Assembly (NCBI RefSeq): GCF_002278075.1 | Contig: NZ_CP022991.1 | Span: forward strand, 62,001 to 126,000 | Reading direction: 5' to 3' | From: Paraburkholderia aromaticivorans | GTDB taxonomy: Bacteria; Pseudomonadota; Gammaproteobacteria; Burkholderiales; Burkholderiaceae | Length of the DNA stretch: 64,000 bases | Shown: positions 1 through 9,037 of the stretch, piece after piece | Layout: every line of letters begins with the position of its first letter | Numbering within the stretch: the stretch's first letter is position 1 | Notes under the pieces: generated by a model | Told to the model about the DNA's origin: nothing | What the model saw: only the letters and a program-made list of their open reading frames with translations | The model's database searches: none | Made by a program: the position numbers and the translations under genes

Positions 1-1
1 G

Positions 2-370
2 CGTCCCGACTATGAACGCCGGGAGGCGCTCGGCGTGATCGAACTAACGGATATCGCGGTCGCGACTTCGGGGGACTATCGTCACTGGAGCGAATGCGAG
101 GGCAAGCGCATCTCGCATGTCGTGGATCCGCGCACAGGTGAGCCCTTATGCAACGGGGTCGCGTCGGTCACAGTGCTGGCGAGGTCCTGCATGGACGCGG
201 ATGCTTATGCAACCGCTCTCATGGTGTTGGGGCCTCAGAAAGGCCTGGATTTCGCACGCCGCAAGCAGCTGGACGCACTTTTTCTGCTGCGCGATGGCGC
301 ACAAATGCTGGCGATCGGCACGGGTTTGTTTGATGCGGGTTTCAACGGTATAGAAGTCCCCGGCGGATAA
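2..370 (+). CDS. apbE: FAD:protein FMN transferase (ApbE family), C-terminal part
   Basis: The frame is open from the first bases of the window, so only the last ~122 codons are present. ApbE enzymes attach FMN from FAD to a Thr of target flavoproteins outside the cytoplasmic membrane. The visible part has the family's late motifs: an IATSGDY-like segment (VATSGDYRHW), the HVVDPRTGEP segment that contributes to the active site, and the conserved MDADAYATAL stretch. The gene converges on the P-type ATPase gene and the two overlap by 29 bp tail to tail. The internal GTG at 35 is probably not the start, because the frame and the homology both extend upstream of it. Confidence 0.85.
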   Translation, partial: RPDYERREALGVIELTDIAVATSGDYRHWSECEGKRISHVVDPRTGEPLCNGVASVTVLARSCMDADAYATALMVLGPQKGLDFARRKQLDALFLLRDGAQMLAIGTGLFDAGFNGIEVPGG

Positions 371-3002
371 GGTGTTTCTCGAGCTCGACCAGAACGAACA
401 CCACACTGGAGAGCAGAACACACATTGCCAGCTCAGTCATATTAAGCGCGGTCGTCCGGAAAACGGTGTTCAACATGGGTACATAGATCGTCGCCAGTTG
501 AAGCGCAAAGGTGAGCAGCACCGCGCCCACAAGCGGCATGTTTGAACGCGCTCCCCGCGCGAAAAACGACGCTTGCTCCGATCGGATGGCAAGTACGTGT
601 CCCATCTGGGAGAGTGTGAGCACCGTAAAGGTCATTGTCTGCCAATGTGCCGACGCGACGTGGATGGCGTATGCCTGCGTTAGCAGCGTGACACCGGCCA
701 TTGCGAGCCCAACCCAGACGATGTGCTGCCACATGCCGCGGGCAAAGATGCTTTCCCCGGGGGGCCGTGGTGGACGTAGCATGACGCCCGTCTCCGCCGG
801 TTCGGCCGCCAGCGCCAGCCCCGGCAGTCCATCGGTGACCAGGTTAATCCACAGGATGTGTATGGGAAGCAAGGGAATCGGCAGACCGAGGAATGGCGCG
901 AGAAAAATAGTCCATATCTCGGCCGAATTGCACGTTAAGGCGTAGCGAATGAACTTGCGTACGTTATCGAAGATTCGCCGCCCCTCTTCGACGGCACCGA
1001 CGATGGTGGCGAAATTGTCGTCCAGCAGCACGATACTGGCCGCATCCCGCGCGACGTCGGTGCCCTTTTTGCCCATCGCAATGCCGATATCCGCGCCTGC
1101 GAGCGCCGGTGCATCGTTCACGCCGTCGCCGGTCATCGCGACGAACTGGCCGTGCGCCCGAGCCGCCTCGACGATCCTGATCTTTTGCGCCGGGTCCACC
1201 CGGGCAAACACGCGGGTATGCACAACCTGCGCGACTAGAGCTTCATTCGTGAGTCGACTGAGTTCCTGGCCGGTCAACACGGTGTCCCCGGGGGCAAGGA
1301 TGCCGAGTTCGCGAGCGATAGCGCACGCGGTTACGGGATGATCCCCCGTAACCATTACGGGAGTGATTCCTGCCGATCTGCAGGCCGCAACCGCCTGCCG
1401 GACGTCGGGCCTCGGGGGATCACGCATGCCAGCCAGGCCAAGCAAAGTGAGGCCGCATTCGATTTCTTCGATATTGCAACCGGCAGGCAGACTGTCCCAC
1501 TTCCGGCTCGCAACGGCGAGTACACGAAGACCACTTTCCGCCATCGCCTCAGCCGCCGCCAGCACGCGTTCGTGGTCCACAGCGACCATACCGTGATCTG
1601 GGAGGGATGCGTTGCAACGTTCAATGACCGTCTCAGGTGCGCCCTTCGTGTAAGCAATAAATCCGGTTTCGCTGCGGTGAATCGTCGTCATCCGCTTGCG
1701 ATCAGAGTCAAACGGGAACTCCAGGAAGCGCGGGCTCGTGACTTCGAGCGCGCTCTTGTCGAAGCCAGCGTCAGCGGCCACTCTCCACAACGCAACCTCG
1801 GTCGGATCGCCAGCGACCTCCCCGCCCGCAGCACGGCTAACGTTGTTGCATAACGCCAATGCCTCCAGCAAGCATCTCGCAGCAGGCCTTTTTGTATCGA
1901 ACGATGCGATTGGTAACCGCACGCCATCAGCGTACAGCTCAGTTGTGCACATCTCGTTCAGGGTCAATGTGCCAGTCTTGTCGGTACAGATCCAGCTCAC
2001 GGACCCCAAGGTTTCGACCGCAGGCAAACGTCGCACCAGGGCATTGTGTCGTGCCATATTGCGCGCACCAAGGGCAAGCATCACGGTCACCACTGCGGGT
2101 AAAGCTTCAGGGATAGCGGCGACGGCAAGACTCAGGCTCGTGAGAAGCATGAGCAGCACTGGCTCGCCCCGCAGCACACCCGTCGCAAAGATGATCGCGC
2201 AGATCACAAGAATCATCATGGCCAGCCGGCGGCCAAACGCTGCAAGGCGCTTTTGCAGCGGCGTCTGGACTACGGGTGCCGCTTCGATCATCCCGGCGAT
2301 CTTGCCGAGTTCGGTGGCCATGCCGGTAGCAACGGCAATGCCTCGTGCTCGACCGTAGGTGACAACAGTGCCCTTGAAAGCCACATTTGTCCGGTCGGCG
2401 AGTTGTAGCGAAGCGTCGTCAAGCGACGCGGTGCCCTTCTCTACCGGCAGCGACTCCCCGGTGAGAACCGCTTCGGCGATCTTCAGCCCGGACGCCTCGG
2501 CAAGGCGAAGATCGACGGGAACGGTAGAACCGGTATCCAGCAAAACGACGTCGCCCTGCACAATGCCCGATGCCGGGACCGTTTGACATTCGCCTTCGCG
2601 AATGACTGTCGCCTGCAGCCTGGCGAGTTGTGCGAGCGACGCCATCACACGCTCGGCGCGATAGTCCTGGATGAAGCCGACTGTGGCGTTAAGCAATACG
2701 ATCGAGACGATCACGAGCGCGTCCGCGGCCTCGCCGATCAGGCCCGACACGAGAGCCGCCGCCAACAGAGCGACGATCATGAAGTCCTTGAACTGACAGG
2801 TCAGCATGTCAAGGACGCTCCGGCGCCGCTGCTCACGAATCTCGTTCGGCCCGTCTTTGGCGAGGCGCCGATGCGCCTCTGCCAGTGTCAGACCATAATC
2901 GCAATCGGTGCCCAGTTGCATGGCGATGGTCGCGACCTGCATTGCGTGCCATTTGTCGGAACCTTCTGCCTCAGGGCTAATCGTGCGCGTCGGAGTCAAC
3001 AT
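342..3002 (-). CDS. Cation-transporting P-type ATPase (P2 type)
   Basis: This is an ATP-driven cation pump of the inner membrane. All core motifs are present in order: actuator-domain LTGESLPVEK, the PEALP membrane motif (the P2A family usually has PEGLP), the phosphorylated Asp in DKTGTLT, the VTGDHPVTA segment, and the hinge TGDGVNDAPAL. They are followed by about six C-terminal membrane segments. These features fit Ca2+/Mn2+-type P2A pumps, but the ion cannot be read from sequence. I chose the ATG at 3002 (MLTPTRT) because AAGGATCG lies just before it; the frame stays open 19 codons further upstream without a better ribosome site. The product would be 886 aa. An FNR-type box lies ~96 bp upstream, between this gene and the divergent permease gene, so both may respond to low oxygen. 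Confidence 0.9.
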   Translation of the reverse strand: MLTPTRTISPEAEGSDKWHAMQVATIAMQLGTDCDYGLTLAEAHRRLAKDGPNEIREQRRRSVLDMLTCQFKDFMIVALLAAALVSGLIGEAADALVIVSIVLLNATVGFIQDYRAERVMASLAQLARLQATVIREGECQTVPASGIVQGDVVLLDTGSTVPVDLRLAEASGLKIAEAVLTGESLPVEKGTASLDDASLQLADRTNVAFKGTVVTYGRARGIAVATGMATELGKIAGMIEAAPVVQTPLQKRLAAFGRRLAMMILVICAIIFATGVLRGEPVLLMLLTSLSLAVAAIPEALPAVVTVMLALGARNMARHNALVRRLPAVETLGSVSWICTDKTGTLTLNEMCTTELYADGVRLPIASFDTKRPAARCLLEALALCNNVSRAAGGEVAGDPTEVALWRVAADAGFDKSALEVTSPRFLEFPFDSDRKRMTTIHRSETGFIAYTKGAPETVIERCNASLPDHGMVAVDHERVLAAAEAMAESGLRVLAVASRKWDSLPAGCNIEEIECGLTLLGLAGMRDPPRPDVRQAVAACRSAGITPVMVTGDHPVTACAIARELGILAPGDTVLTGQELSRLTNEALVAQVVHTRVFARVDPAQKIRIVEAARAHGQFVAMTGDGVNDAPALAGADIGIAMGKKGTDVARDAASIVLLDDNFATIVGAVEEGRRIFDNVRKFIRYALTCNSAEIWTIFLAPFLGLPIPLLPIHILWINLVTDGLPGLALAAEPAETGVMLRPPRPPGESIFARGMWQHIVWVGLAMAGVTLLTQAYAIHVASAHWQTMTFTVLTLSQMGHVLAIRSEQASFFARGARSNMPLVGAVLLTFALQLATIYVPMLNTVFRTTALNMTELAMCVLLSSVVFVLVELEKHLIRRGLLYR

Positions 3003-3091
3003 GGACCGATCCTTCTGTACGAGAGTCGACGAACGTCGCATTGAAGAGGTACGCGGCAAGTGCCAGTATCGGTGCGGGTCAGACTCGCTGA

Positions 3092-3105
3092 TTGACCTTT
3101 ATCAA
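3092..3105. promoter_or_regulatory. FNR/Dnr-type box
   Basis: The sequence is TTGACCTTTATCAA, a TTGAY-N4-RTCAA dyad of the kind bound by FNR/Dnr/FixK-like Crp-family regulators. It lies in the divergent gap between the P-type ATPase and the AI-2E family permease and could serve either gene. Confidence 0.6.
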
Positions 3106-3224
3106 CCAGTACCGTGCAGGTAGGGGCAGATCATATGGTCTCCGGTGTCGTATCTGGAGCATTGTTTCGGCCTGCGATGACTGCCCAGATACAGAAATGC
3201 CGAATCCACGAACGGGAGCGCTCT

Positions 3225-4304
3225 ATGCCATCGGGAAAGCATGTCGTGCTAATTCTGCTTCTGGCTGGTCTGGTAGCTTTGGGGTTCGTGGTTCTGCGCC
3301 CTTTTCTAGTCCCGGTCGCGTGGGCGCTGATTATTTCGTATGTCACCTGGCCCGCTTACAGCCGTTTGAGACGCCTGCTCGGCGAAAGCGCGGGTACTAG
3401 CGCGCTGCTGATGACCCTTCTCCTGACCTGCGCGTGCACAATGCCAGTCATCTGGCTGATGAAGCCTTTGACAGAAGATCTAAGGGACGCCAGCCGGGCT
3501 ATCGTCGCCTACTTCTCCGATCGTCCTCGCGACTTACCCGATTCTCTGGCGCGCATCCCCTGGATCGGGTCCTCGTTGCAGGCGTTTCTCGATCATGTGG
3601 AGATTGATCCCCCCGCCATCCGCTCCCAGCTCTCAGGATGGGCGAATCGCTGGACAAGCGAAATCGGTGACATCCTCGGAAGTGCGGCCCGAAACGCCAC
3701 CAAGCTGGGGTTTGCTCTCGTGACGCTGTTTTTCACGTACCGCGATGGAGAAAGTCTACTGAATCAGATACGGCAGGCTTTGCGGCCCTTCCTCGGCGAG
3801 CGCCTTGACGACTATCTCACCGCGATCGGCAGCATGACCCGATCCGTCGTCTACGGCATTGTGCTGACAGCGATCGCGCAGGCAGCGTTGGCCGGGCTGG
3901 GTTACTGGGTCGCAGGCGTAACTGCGCCCGTCACTCTGGCAGGGATCACTGCTCTCGTAGCACTGATTCCTTTTGGCACGCCATTGGTATGGGTGCCGGT
4001 GGCGGTCGGTCTTCTATTTGCAGGCCGCACGGTGGCCGGAGTCGGATTATTGCTCTGGGGAATGCTGGTCATTAGCTGGGTAGACAATCTGATAAGGCCC
4101 TTTGTGATTAGCAGCAGCGCACGCATTCCATTTCTGCTCGTCATGTTTGGTGTGCTTGGTGGACTCGCCGCATTCGGTCTGATCGGATTGTTCCTTGGAC
4201 CCGCCATACTGGCTGTTCTGATGGCGCTGTGGCGCGAATGGCAGACAGAGGCGACACGGCAACAGGTGCGGCAACCGGTTCAGCGGAATGACACACCTAA
4301 GTAG
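3225..4304 (+). CDS. AI-2E family transporter (YdiK/PerM-like permease)
   Basis: This 359-residue polytopic membrane protein has about eight hydrophobic segments. The order is typical of the family: two N-terminal helices (VVLILLLAGLVALGFVVLRP and the following segment), a long soluble stretch at residues ~75-165, then closely spaced helices. The conserved GTPLVWVPVAVGLLF and WVDNLIRPFVI segments of this family are present. Members export autoinducer-2 or act as Na+/H+ antiporters or uncharacterised permeases, so the substrate here is unknown. The frame opens at 3114, but the ATG at 3225 has GGGAG at a good distance and starts directly at the first membrane helix. An FNR-type box lies ~120 bp upstream. 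Confidence 0.8.
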   Translation: MPSGKHVVLILLLAGLVALGFVVLRPFLVPVAWALIISYVTWPAYSRLRRLLGESAGTSALLMTLLLTCACTMPVIWLMKPLTEDLRDASRAIVAYFSDRPRDLPDSLARIPWIGSSLQAFLDHVEIDPPAIRSQLSGWANRWTSEIGDILGSAARNATKLGFALVTLFFTYRDGESLLNQIRQALRPFLGERLDDYLTAIGSMTRSVVYGIVLTAIAQAALAGLGYWVAGVTAPVTLAGITALVALIPFGTPLVWVPVAVGLLFAGRTVAGVGLLLWGMLVISWVDNLIRPFVISSSARIPFLLVMFGVLGGLAAFGLIGLFLGPAILAVLMALWREWQTEATRQQVRQPVQRNDTPK

Positions 4305-4384
4305 TGGATCGCCAGCGGTGCTGGCACGAGCTTAGGAATACAAGTAAATCACTTCGCCCAAGCTTTCAACGACCGGAGCCTGTT

Positions 4385-5335
4385 TCACGCTGCGATCGGG
4401 CGGACGAGCAACACCGGCACGTGGGTGATACGCAGTACGCGACTCGCCACGCTACCCAGCAGCCAGCGCGAGATACCACGCCGGCCGTGTGTGCCCATGA
4501 CGACCAGATCGGCGTTCCAATGATCTGCCTCCCTCACGATGGCGTGGGGCACATCGTCGCCAGTCCTTTCCGTGCTGATCATCGCGGATTCCGCCGCGAT
4601 TCGTAATCCGGCAAGCAACTCCGCTGCCGCCGCAAGTGCTGCGTTGCCCTCTTTGACAAGTGCATCTTCAAACAGAGGAAGCGGCACAAAATCGCTCATC
4701 CTCACCGCCTGATCAAGAATATGTACGAGACGCAAGGACGTCTGCTTCGTGGCGAATTTTAATCCGTATCGAAGCGCATGCCGCGATGGTGAGCTACCGT
4801 CGACGGCGAAGAGCATTCGCTTCGGACCGCCACAGATATCTCTTTCATAAGAAACTGGAACAACTAGAATCGAGCACGGGCAGATTCGCGCCAGAGGTTC
4901 AGAGACTGTTCCTTCCAGCCAGCGTAGTAGCCGACGGTTCTGTCGGGTGCCAACCACGAGGAGATCGGCTCGCCACGTCCGCGCTGCTTCAAGCAGTGCG
5001 TGGGCTAGATCCCGACCCTGCATGGAAAGATCGATCACCTCAGTGTCGACGACCGTCTCGCCGCTCGAAAATATGCTCTGCGCCTGAGTTACCGCATCTT
5101 CAGCACCGCGCAGCAACTCGTCGCGCACCGAGCTGAGATCCACTCCGACAAGTGGATCCAACGGGATCAGCCTGCGTGGATCTTCAGCCACACTTACGAT
5201 TCGCACGTGTGCCCCTGGCGCCGCAATGCCCTGAACATAGGCCGCAGCGCGCAAAGAGGCGGGCGAAGCGTCTACAGCGATGAGAATGCGACCGACTTCG
5301 TCGTGATCAAGGAGGGTTGAACTGGCAGGGTTCAT
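4385..5335 (-). CDS. Tandem-domain universal stress protein (UspA family)
   Basis: This 316-residue cytoplasmic protein has two Usp domains. The first runs from ILIAVDASPAS (~residue 17) to VSEPLARICPCSILVVPV. The second runs from RMLFAVDGSSPSRHAL (~170) to the C-terminus. The second domain keeps the full ATP-binding signature G-2x-G-9x-G-S (GTHGRRGISRWLLGS). In the first the equivalent is GTRQNRRLLRWLEGT, where the second Gly is replaced, so that half may not bind ATP. GGAG lies 8 bp before the ATG. An FNR-type box lies ~163 bp upstream. Tandem Usp proteins are frequently induced by oxygen limitation in proteobacteria, which suits the neighbourhood. Confidence 0.9.
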   Translation of the reverse strand: MNPASSTLLDHDEVGRILIAVDASPASLRAAAYVQGIAAPGAHVRIVSVAEDPRRLIPLDPLVGVDLSSVRDELLRGAEDAVTQAQSIFSSGETVVDTEVIDLSMQGRDLAHALLEAARTWRADLLVVGTRQNRRLLRWLEGTVSEPLARICPCSILVVPVSYERDICGGPKRMLFAVDGSSPSRHALRYGLKFATKQTSLRLVHILDQAVRMSDFVPLPLFEDALVKEGNAALAAAAELLAGLRIAAESAMISTERTGDDVPHAIVREADHWNADLVVMGTHGRRGISRWLLGSVASRVLRITHVPVLLVRPIAA

Positions 5336-5670
5336 GACGAAGTCTCCAAGGTGTCCGCATGGTGGGTCCGATATGTTTCCTCAGACGGTTTGTCGAGCCT
5401 TCGCGCGCGACGACACTCTCATGCGCCCTGCCCACGGGCTGTCCGGATAACAACGCCCCAGTACACTCTATTCGCCGGCTCATCCCCCAGATTGACCTGA
5501 ATCAACCCATCCGCCCACGGGCTATCACTGTTGTTCGCAGCCGTCTGAACGGGACACTTCATGCCTCGCATTGCGGTTCGAACTCCAATAGCGAATGATT
5601 GCGCGCCCCGACGGACCATTCATTACGACCAATGCATTGCTCTGGCTGCGAACAGACATGATGAGCCTCC
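5336..5670. other. Intergenic region upstream of usp, up to the IS element
   Basis: I see no convincing gene here. The only signal I can support is the FNR-type box at 5492-5505. The last five bases (CCTCC) are the left copy of the IS target duplication. Confidence 0.5.
5492..5505 (-). promoter_or_regulatory. FNR/Dnr-type box upstream of usp
   Basis: The sequence is TTGACCTGAATCAA, a TTGAY-N4-RTCAA dyad. It is centred ~163 bp from the usp start codon. An activator at -41.5 would put the transcript start near 5457. Confidence 0.6.
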
Positions 5671-5698
5671 TGGAGTAGCCCCTTGATTCTCAGGACAC
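5671..5698 (+). repeat. Left terminal inverted repeat of the IS
   Basis: It matches the right end at 6974-7000 with one gap and a few mismatches. The outermost TGGAGT is shared exactly. Confidence 0.9.
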
Positions 5699-5728
5699 GA
5701 GGCACCCCTTAAAATAAGAGGGAATCTT

Positions 5729-6130
5729 GTGACTAGTTTCAAGCCTAGGCAAATCGTGGAAAGCATTGAAGTTCTGACCGAGCCGGAGCGCCGTCGTCGA
5801 CGTTCGGTCCAGGAGAAAGTGGCCATCGTGCAGGAAACCCTGGAGCCGGGAGCAACGGTTTCAGCGGTTGCCCGGCGACACGGGGTCAACCCAAACCAGG
5901 TGTTTGCGTGGCGCAAGCAATACGAGGAAGGCAGCCTGGCTGCGGTGAAGGCTGGAGAAGCCGTGGTGCCGGCCTCGCAGTTAGCCGCAGCGATGAAGGA
6001 AATCAGGGAGCTGCAGCGTCTGCTTGGCAAGAAGACGCAGGAGGCAGAAATCCTGAAGGAAGCAGTCGAGTATGGCCGCTCAAAAAACTGGATTGCGCGC
6101 TCGCCCTTACTGCCCGGGGACGACCAATGA
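5729..6130 (+). CDS. IS2-group transposase OrfA (helix-turn-helix protein)
   Basis: This 133-residue DNA-binding component closely follows IS2 OrfA. A basic RRRRR stretch precedes the helix-turn-helix ([20 protein letters not shown]), and a leucine-zipper-like region ([18 protein letters not shown]) leads into [10 protein letters not shown]. Translation starts at GTG 5729. A slippery run, A-AAA-AAC at about 6081-6088, lies at the place where IS2 makes its -1 frameshift, and the -1 frame is exactly that of orfB. An OrfAB fusion transposase is therefore expected. The stop codon overlaps the orfB start as ATGA. Confidence 0.92.
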   Translation: MTSFKPRQIVESIEVLTEPERRRRRSVQEKVAIVQETLEPGATVSAVARRHGVNPNQVFAWRKQYEEGSLAAVKAGEAVVPASQLAAAMKEIRELQRLLGKKTQEAEILKEAVEYGRSKNWIARSPLLPGDDQ

Positions 6131-6963
6131 AAACGGTCTGCGATGTTCTCGGCGTAGCGCGCTCTGCTTTGGCAGTCAGAAAAGCCCGCTCCCCGGACTG
6201 GCTGGACGGCCGCCGCGCCCGACAGACCGACGACACGGAGCTGGTCGCTGCAATCCAGGAGCACGTGGCGGGCTTGCCGACTTATGGATACCGGCGAGTC
6301 TGGGCACTGCTGCGACGTAGTCACGAAATGACTGGTGCGCCGTGCGTGAACGCCAAGCGGGTCTATCGCGTCATGCGCGACCATCAACTGCTGCTTCGGC
6401 GCCTTGGCCAACGTCGCGATACCCGCCGGCATGACGGACGCATCGCCGTTGACCAGAGTAATGTCCGTTGGTGCTCGGACGGCTTCGAGTTCCGTTGTGA
6501 CGACGGCTCGCCGTTGCGCGTGACGTTTGCGCTGGACTGCCATGACCGGGAGGCTATTAGCTGGGCAGCGACTACCGGCGGCCATAGCGGCGACGTCGTG
6601 CGTGATGTGATGCTCGCAGCGGTCGAGCAACGCTTCGGCACGACGCAGGCAGGCGCACCCATCGAATGGCTGTCGGACAACGGCTCTGCCTACATCGACC
6701 ATCGCACGCGCAGTTTCGCTCGAAAACTGGGCCTGGAGCCGTTGACTACGCCCGTTCGTTCGCCGCAAAGTAACGGCATGGCCGAGTCGTTCGTGAAGAC
6801 AATCAAGCACGATTACATTGCCTTTATGCACAAGCCCGATGTGCCAACCGCGCTCTCACATCTGGCCGGCGCATTTGAGCACTACAACGAACGCCACCCG
6901 CATAAGGCACTGAAGTACCGTTCTCCCCGGGAGTTCCGGCGAACCGCTGCCTCATCAACTTAA
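6127..6963 (+). CDS. IS2-group transposase OrfB (DDE integrase domain)
   Basis: This 278-residue catalytic component carries an rve integrase core. The DDE triad is visible as Asp in [10 protein letters not shown], Asp in WLSDNGSAY and Glu in [11 protein letters not shown]. The N-terminal HTH_21-like region contains [15 protein letters not shown], typical of IS3 transposases. The ATG at 6127 overlaps the orfA stop (ATGA). The frame is also open upstream to 5908, which is what allows the -1 frameshifted OrfAB product. The active form in this group is normally OrfAB rather than OrfB alone. Confidence 0.93.
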   Translation: MKTVCDVLGVARSALAVRKARSPDWLDGRRARQTDDTELVAAIQEHVAGLPTYGYRRVWALLRRSHEMTGAPCVNAKRVYRVMRDHQLLLRRLGQRRDTRRHDGRIAVDQSNVRWCSDGFEFRCDDGSPLRVTFALDCHDREAISWAATTGGHSGDVVRDVMLAAVEQRFGTTQAGAPIEWLSDNGSAYIDHRTRSFARKLGLEPLTTPVRSPQSNGMAESFVKTIKHDYIAFMHKPDVPTALSHLAGAFEHYNERHPHKALKYRSPREFRRTAASST

Positions 6964-6973
6964 CGGTGTCCGA

Positions 6974-7000
6974 GTGTCCTGAGTTACAGGGGCAACTCCA
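6974..7000 (-). repeat. Right terminal inverted repeat of the IS
   Basis: This is the partner of 5671-5698. It is followed directly by the duplicated target CCTCC. Confidence 0.9.
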
Positions 7001-7038
7001 CCTCCATCGCATTCGATCCGTTGGGCACACCGGTCGTC

Positions 7039-7052
7039 TTGACACACGTCAA
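7039..7052 (+). promoter_or_regulatory. FNR/Dnr-type box upstream of the CoA ligase
   Basis: The sequence is TTGACACACGTCAA, a perfect TTGAC-N4-GTCAA dyad. It lies ~197 bp before the ATG of the CoA ligase and only 39 bp right of the IS end. Confidence 0.5.
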
Positions 7053-7242
7053 TCTCTCATGGCGAACGAGTCCTATGCTCGATCCATAGCGACACAAATC
7101 AGGCGCGGAAGTGAATATGTCGCGGAATACCGTACTCGTTGATCTTTTAACGCCTGCCAAACCGGCTACGCACACGTAGTCGTTAGGTGCGCAGACCTGA
7201 CTGTCATCGCGTCTGCCCTATACGACAAAGGCCCGATCGACC

Positions 7243-8901
7243 ATGAAGTGCCCGAAAGCGATCGACGTTCCCTCCTCCGAGCCGCCCGTCGCAGCTATCG
7301 ATGCCAGAAGCGTTAGAACATTGCCTGAAATGTTCGACGCTGCCTGTACGCGTTACGCACGACGCCCCGCGTTCAGTTCGTTCAATCACACGCTCGAATA
7401 TCGGGACGTTGCGCTATATGCGCACCGCTTTTCCGCGTTTCTTGTCAACGAATTCAAACTTGCGCCATTCGAGCGCGTCGCACTCATCTTGCCGAATGGC
7501 TTACCCTATGTCGTCGCCTTCTATGGCGTCCTCGACGCCGGGCTTGTCGTCGTTAATATCAATCCGCTGGCTACGCCTCGTGAGATTCAGATCCAGCTCG
7601 CCACGGCAGCTGTTTCAGCGATCATCGTACTGGAAAACTTTGCCTGCAAACTGGACGAAATCCTGGATGAGAATCAGGCGAAGGCTGTTATATCCGTCGC
7701 GGTGGGCGATCTGCTTCCGCTGCCCAGGCGCGCCGCAATGGATTTCGTACAGCACGTTGTGCGTGACTCGATTCCGCCTGCAAAGAGGGAATACTGGACA
7801 TTTAGTGCGGCCTTGTCGTGTCGGCATTCGATCGAGCGAGATCACATCCGCCCCAGTCTCGACGATGTCGCGCTGCTGCAATACACGGGAGGAACCACAG
7901 GCACTCCCAAGTGCGCGATGCTCACGCATCGCAACCTTAGCTCGAACGTCGCACAGATTCGAGCATGGCTGGGTTCGGCGTTCTGTTCTACGCCTCAGAC
8001 CATTCTCACACCGCTGCCACTCTTTCATATATTCGCGCTGACCGCCAGTCTGCTGACGTTTGTTGAAATCGGCGGGCACAATGTGCTGGTGACCGACCCC
8101 CACGACCTTGCCGCGCTCGTCAGAACGATGCGCCGCGCACGGCCCACCGCGCTGCTAGGTGTGAATACACTGTTCAATGCCCTTCTCGCCACACCGCATT
8201 TCGACGCTGTGGACTGGTCACGCCTGCGTCTCGTGATCGGCGGCGGCGCAGCGATTCAGGCTTCCGTTGCCGCGCGGTGGCAGTCAGCAACGGGAGTGCC
8301 GATTATCGAAGGGTACGGGCTGACCGAAGCGTCGCCAGTCGTCTGCGTGAATCCGACGGATGCAAAGCAATTTTCCGGATCAGTCGGTTATCCGTTGCCT
8401 TCAACCGAGGTCAGCATCCGTGACGACGACAACGCAGCTGTCGCCGCGGGTGTCATCGGAGAAGTCTGGGTGCGGGGCCCGCAGGTCATGCGCGGCTACT
8501 GGATGAACCCCGTCGAGACCGCGGAAGTGATCTCGCCCGAGGGCTGGCTTCGCACGGGGGACGTTGGTTATCTCACGCCCGCGCAGATGCTCGTCCTGGT
8601 GGACCGCAAGAAAGACGTGATCGTCGTGTCCGGTTTCAAGGTTTACCCCTCGGACGTCGAGGCCGTGGTCTCCGCGCTTGCGGGCGTAAGCGCCGCAGCG
8701 GTAGTCGGCGTGCCGGATGAACGGACCGGACACGCCGTCAAACTATTCGTCGTCCGGTCCTCGGCGGATCTTACAGCCGCCGCCGTGCTGGAGCACTGCC
8801 GCGCTAATCTAAGCGCCTACAAGGTTCCCCGGTCAATTGAATTCCGTGACACCTTGCCTCTGAACCAGCTCGGCAAGGTACTCCGCCGAACGTTAACCTG
8901 A
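7243..8901 (+). CDS. AMP-dependent acyl-CoA synthetase (FadD-like)
   Basis: This 552-residue enzyme of the ANL superfamily activates a carboxylic acid, probably a fatty acid, through an acyl-AMP intermediate. The motifs are in order: A3 phosphate loop YTGGTTGTPKCAMLTH (~residue 220), A5 EGYGLTEASPVV (~355), A7/A8 WLRTGDVGYL and DRKKDVIVVSGFKV (~440-465), and a C-terminal Lys in the LNQLGKVLRR context needed for adenylation. It has no signal peptide or membrane segment. The ACP/FAAL/acyltransferase fusion follows after 136 bp, so the pair may work on the same lipid. The ATG at 7243 has only a weak ribosome site (AAAGG, 11 bp upstream). Confidence 0.88.
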   Translation: MKCPKAIDVPSSEPPVAAIDARSVRTLPEMFDAACTRYARRPAFSSFNHTLEYRDVALYAHRFSAFLVNEFKLAPFERVALILPNGLPYVVAFYGVLDAGLVVVNINPLATPREIQIQLATAAVSAIIVLENFACKLDEILDENQAKAVISVAVGDLLPLPRRAAMDFVQHVVRDSIPPAKREYWTFSAALSCRHSIERDHIRPSLDDVALLQYTGGTTGTPKCAMLTHRNLSSNVAQIRAWLGSAFCSTPQTILTPLPLFHIFALTASLLTFVEIGGHNVLVTDPHDLAALVRTMRRARPTALLGVNTLFNALLATPHFDAVDWSRLRLVIGGGAAIQASVAARWQSATGVPIIEGYGLTEASPVVCVNPTDAKQFSGSVGYPLPSTEVSIRDDDNAAVAAGVIGEVWVRGPQVMRGYWMNPVETAEVISPEGWLRTGDVGYLTPAQMLVLVDRKKDVIVVSGFKVYPSDVEAVVSALAGVSAAAVVGVPDERTGHAVKLFVVRSSADLTAAAVLEHCRANLSAYKVPRSIEFRDTLPLNQLGKVLRRTLT

Positions 8902-8965
8902 CCGAGCCAGGGATGCGATTGCATGGGTAAAGGCGCGTGATTGCGCGCGAGGCGCAATTCAGCAA

Positions 8966-8979
8966 TTGACGACGATCAA
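8966..8979 (+). promoter_or_regulatory. FNR/Dnr-type box directly before the FAAL fusion gene
   Basis: The sequence is TTGACGACGATCAA. It is centred 65 bp before the ATG at 9038, so an activator at -41.5 would give a leader of ~24 nt. The box also explains the TTG at 8966 that opens this frame: it is part of an operator rather than a start codon. Confidence 0.65.
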
Positions 8980-9037
8980 GCGCCCTCCTCCTGGTCGCGC
9001 CTATGCTGAAATCCCGACACGGAAGCGGTCGTGCGAT

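Larger units (their letters stand above)
5671..7000 (+). mobile_element. Intact IS3-family, IS2-group insertion sequence
   Basis: The element is 1330 bp, nearly the length of E. coli IS2. The left inverted repeat (5671-5698) begins TGGAGTAGCCCCTTGATTCT. The right one (6974-7000), read inward, begins TGGAGTTGCCCCTGTAACTC. Both arms end in CAGGACAC. The flanking pentamer CCTCC occurs at 5666-5670 and at 7001-7005, a 5-bp target duplication as expected for IS2. The element carries overlapping orfA and orfB with an A-rich slippery site. Both frames and the DDE residues are intact, so it is probably active or only recently inserted. Confidence 0.95.

Noticed and set aside
5623..6831. Minus-strand open frame of 402 codons across the IS
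   Set aside because: Antisense to the transposase genes with no recognisable motif; it even crosses the IS end.
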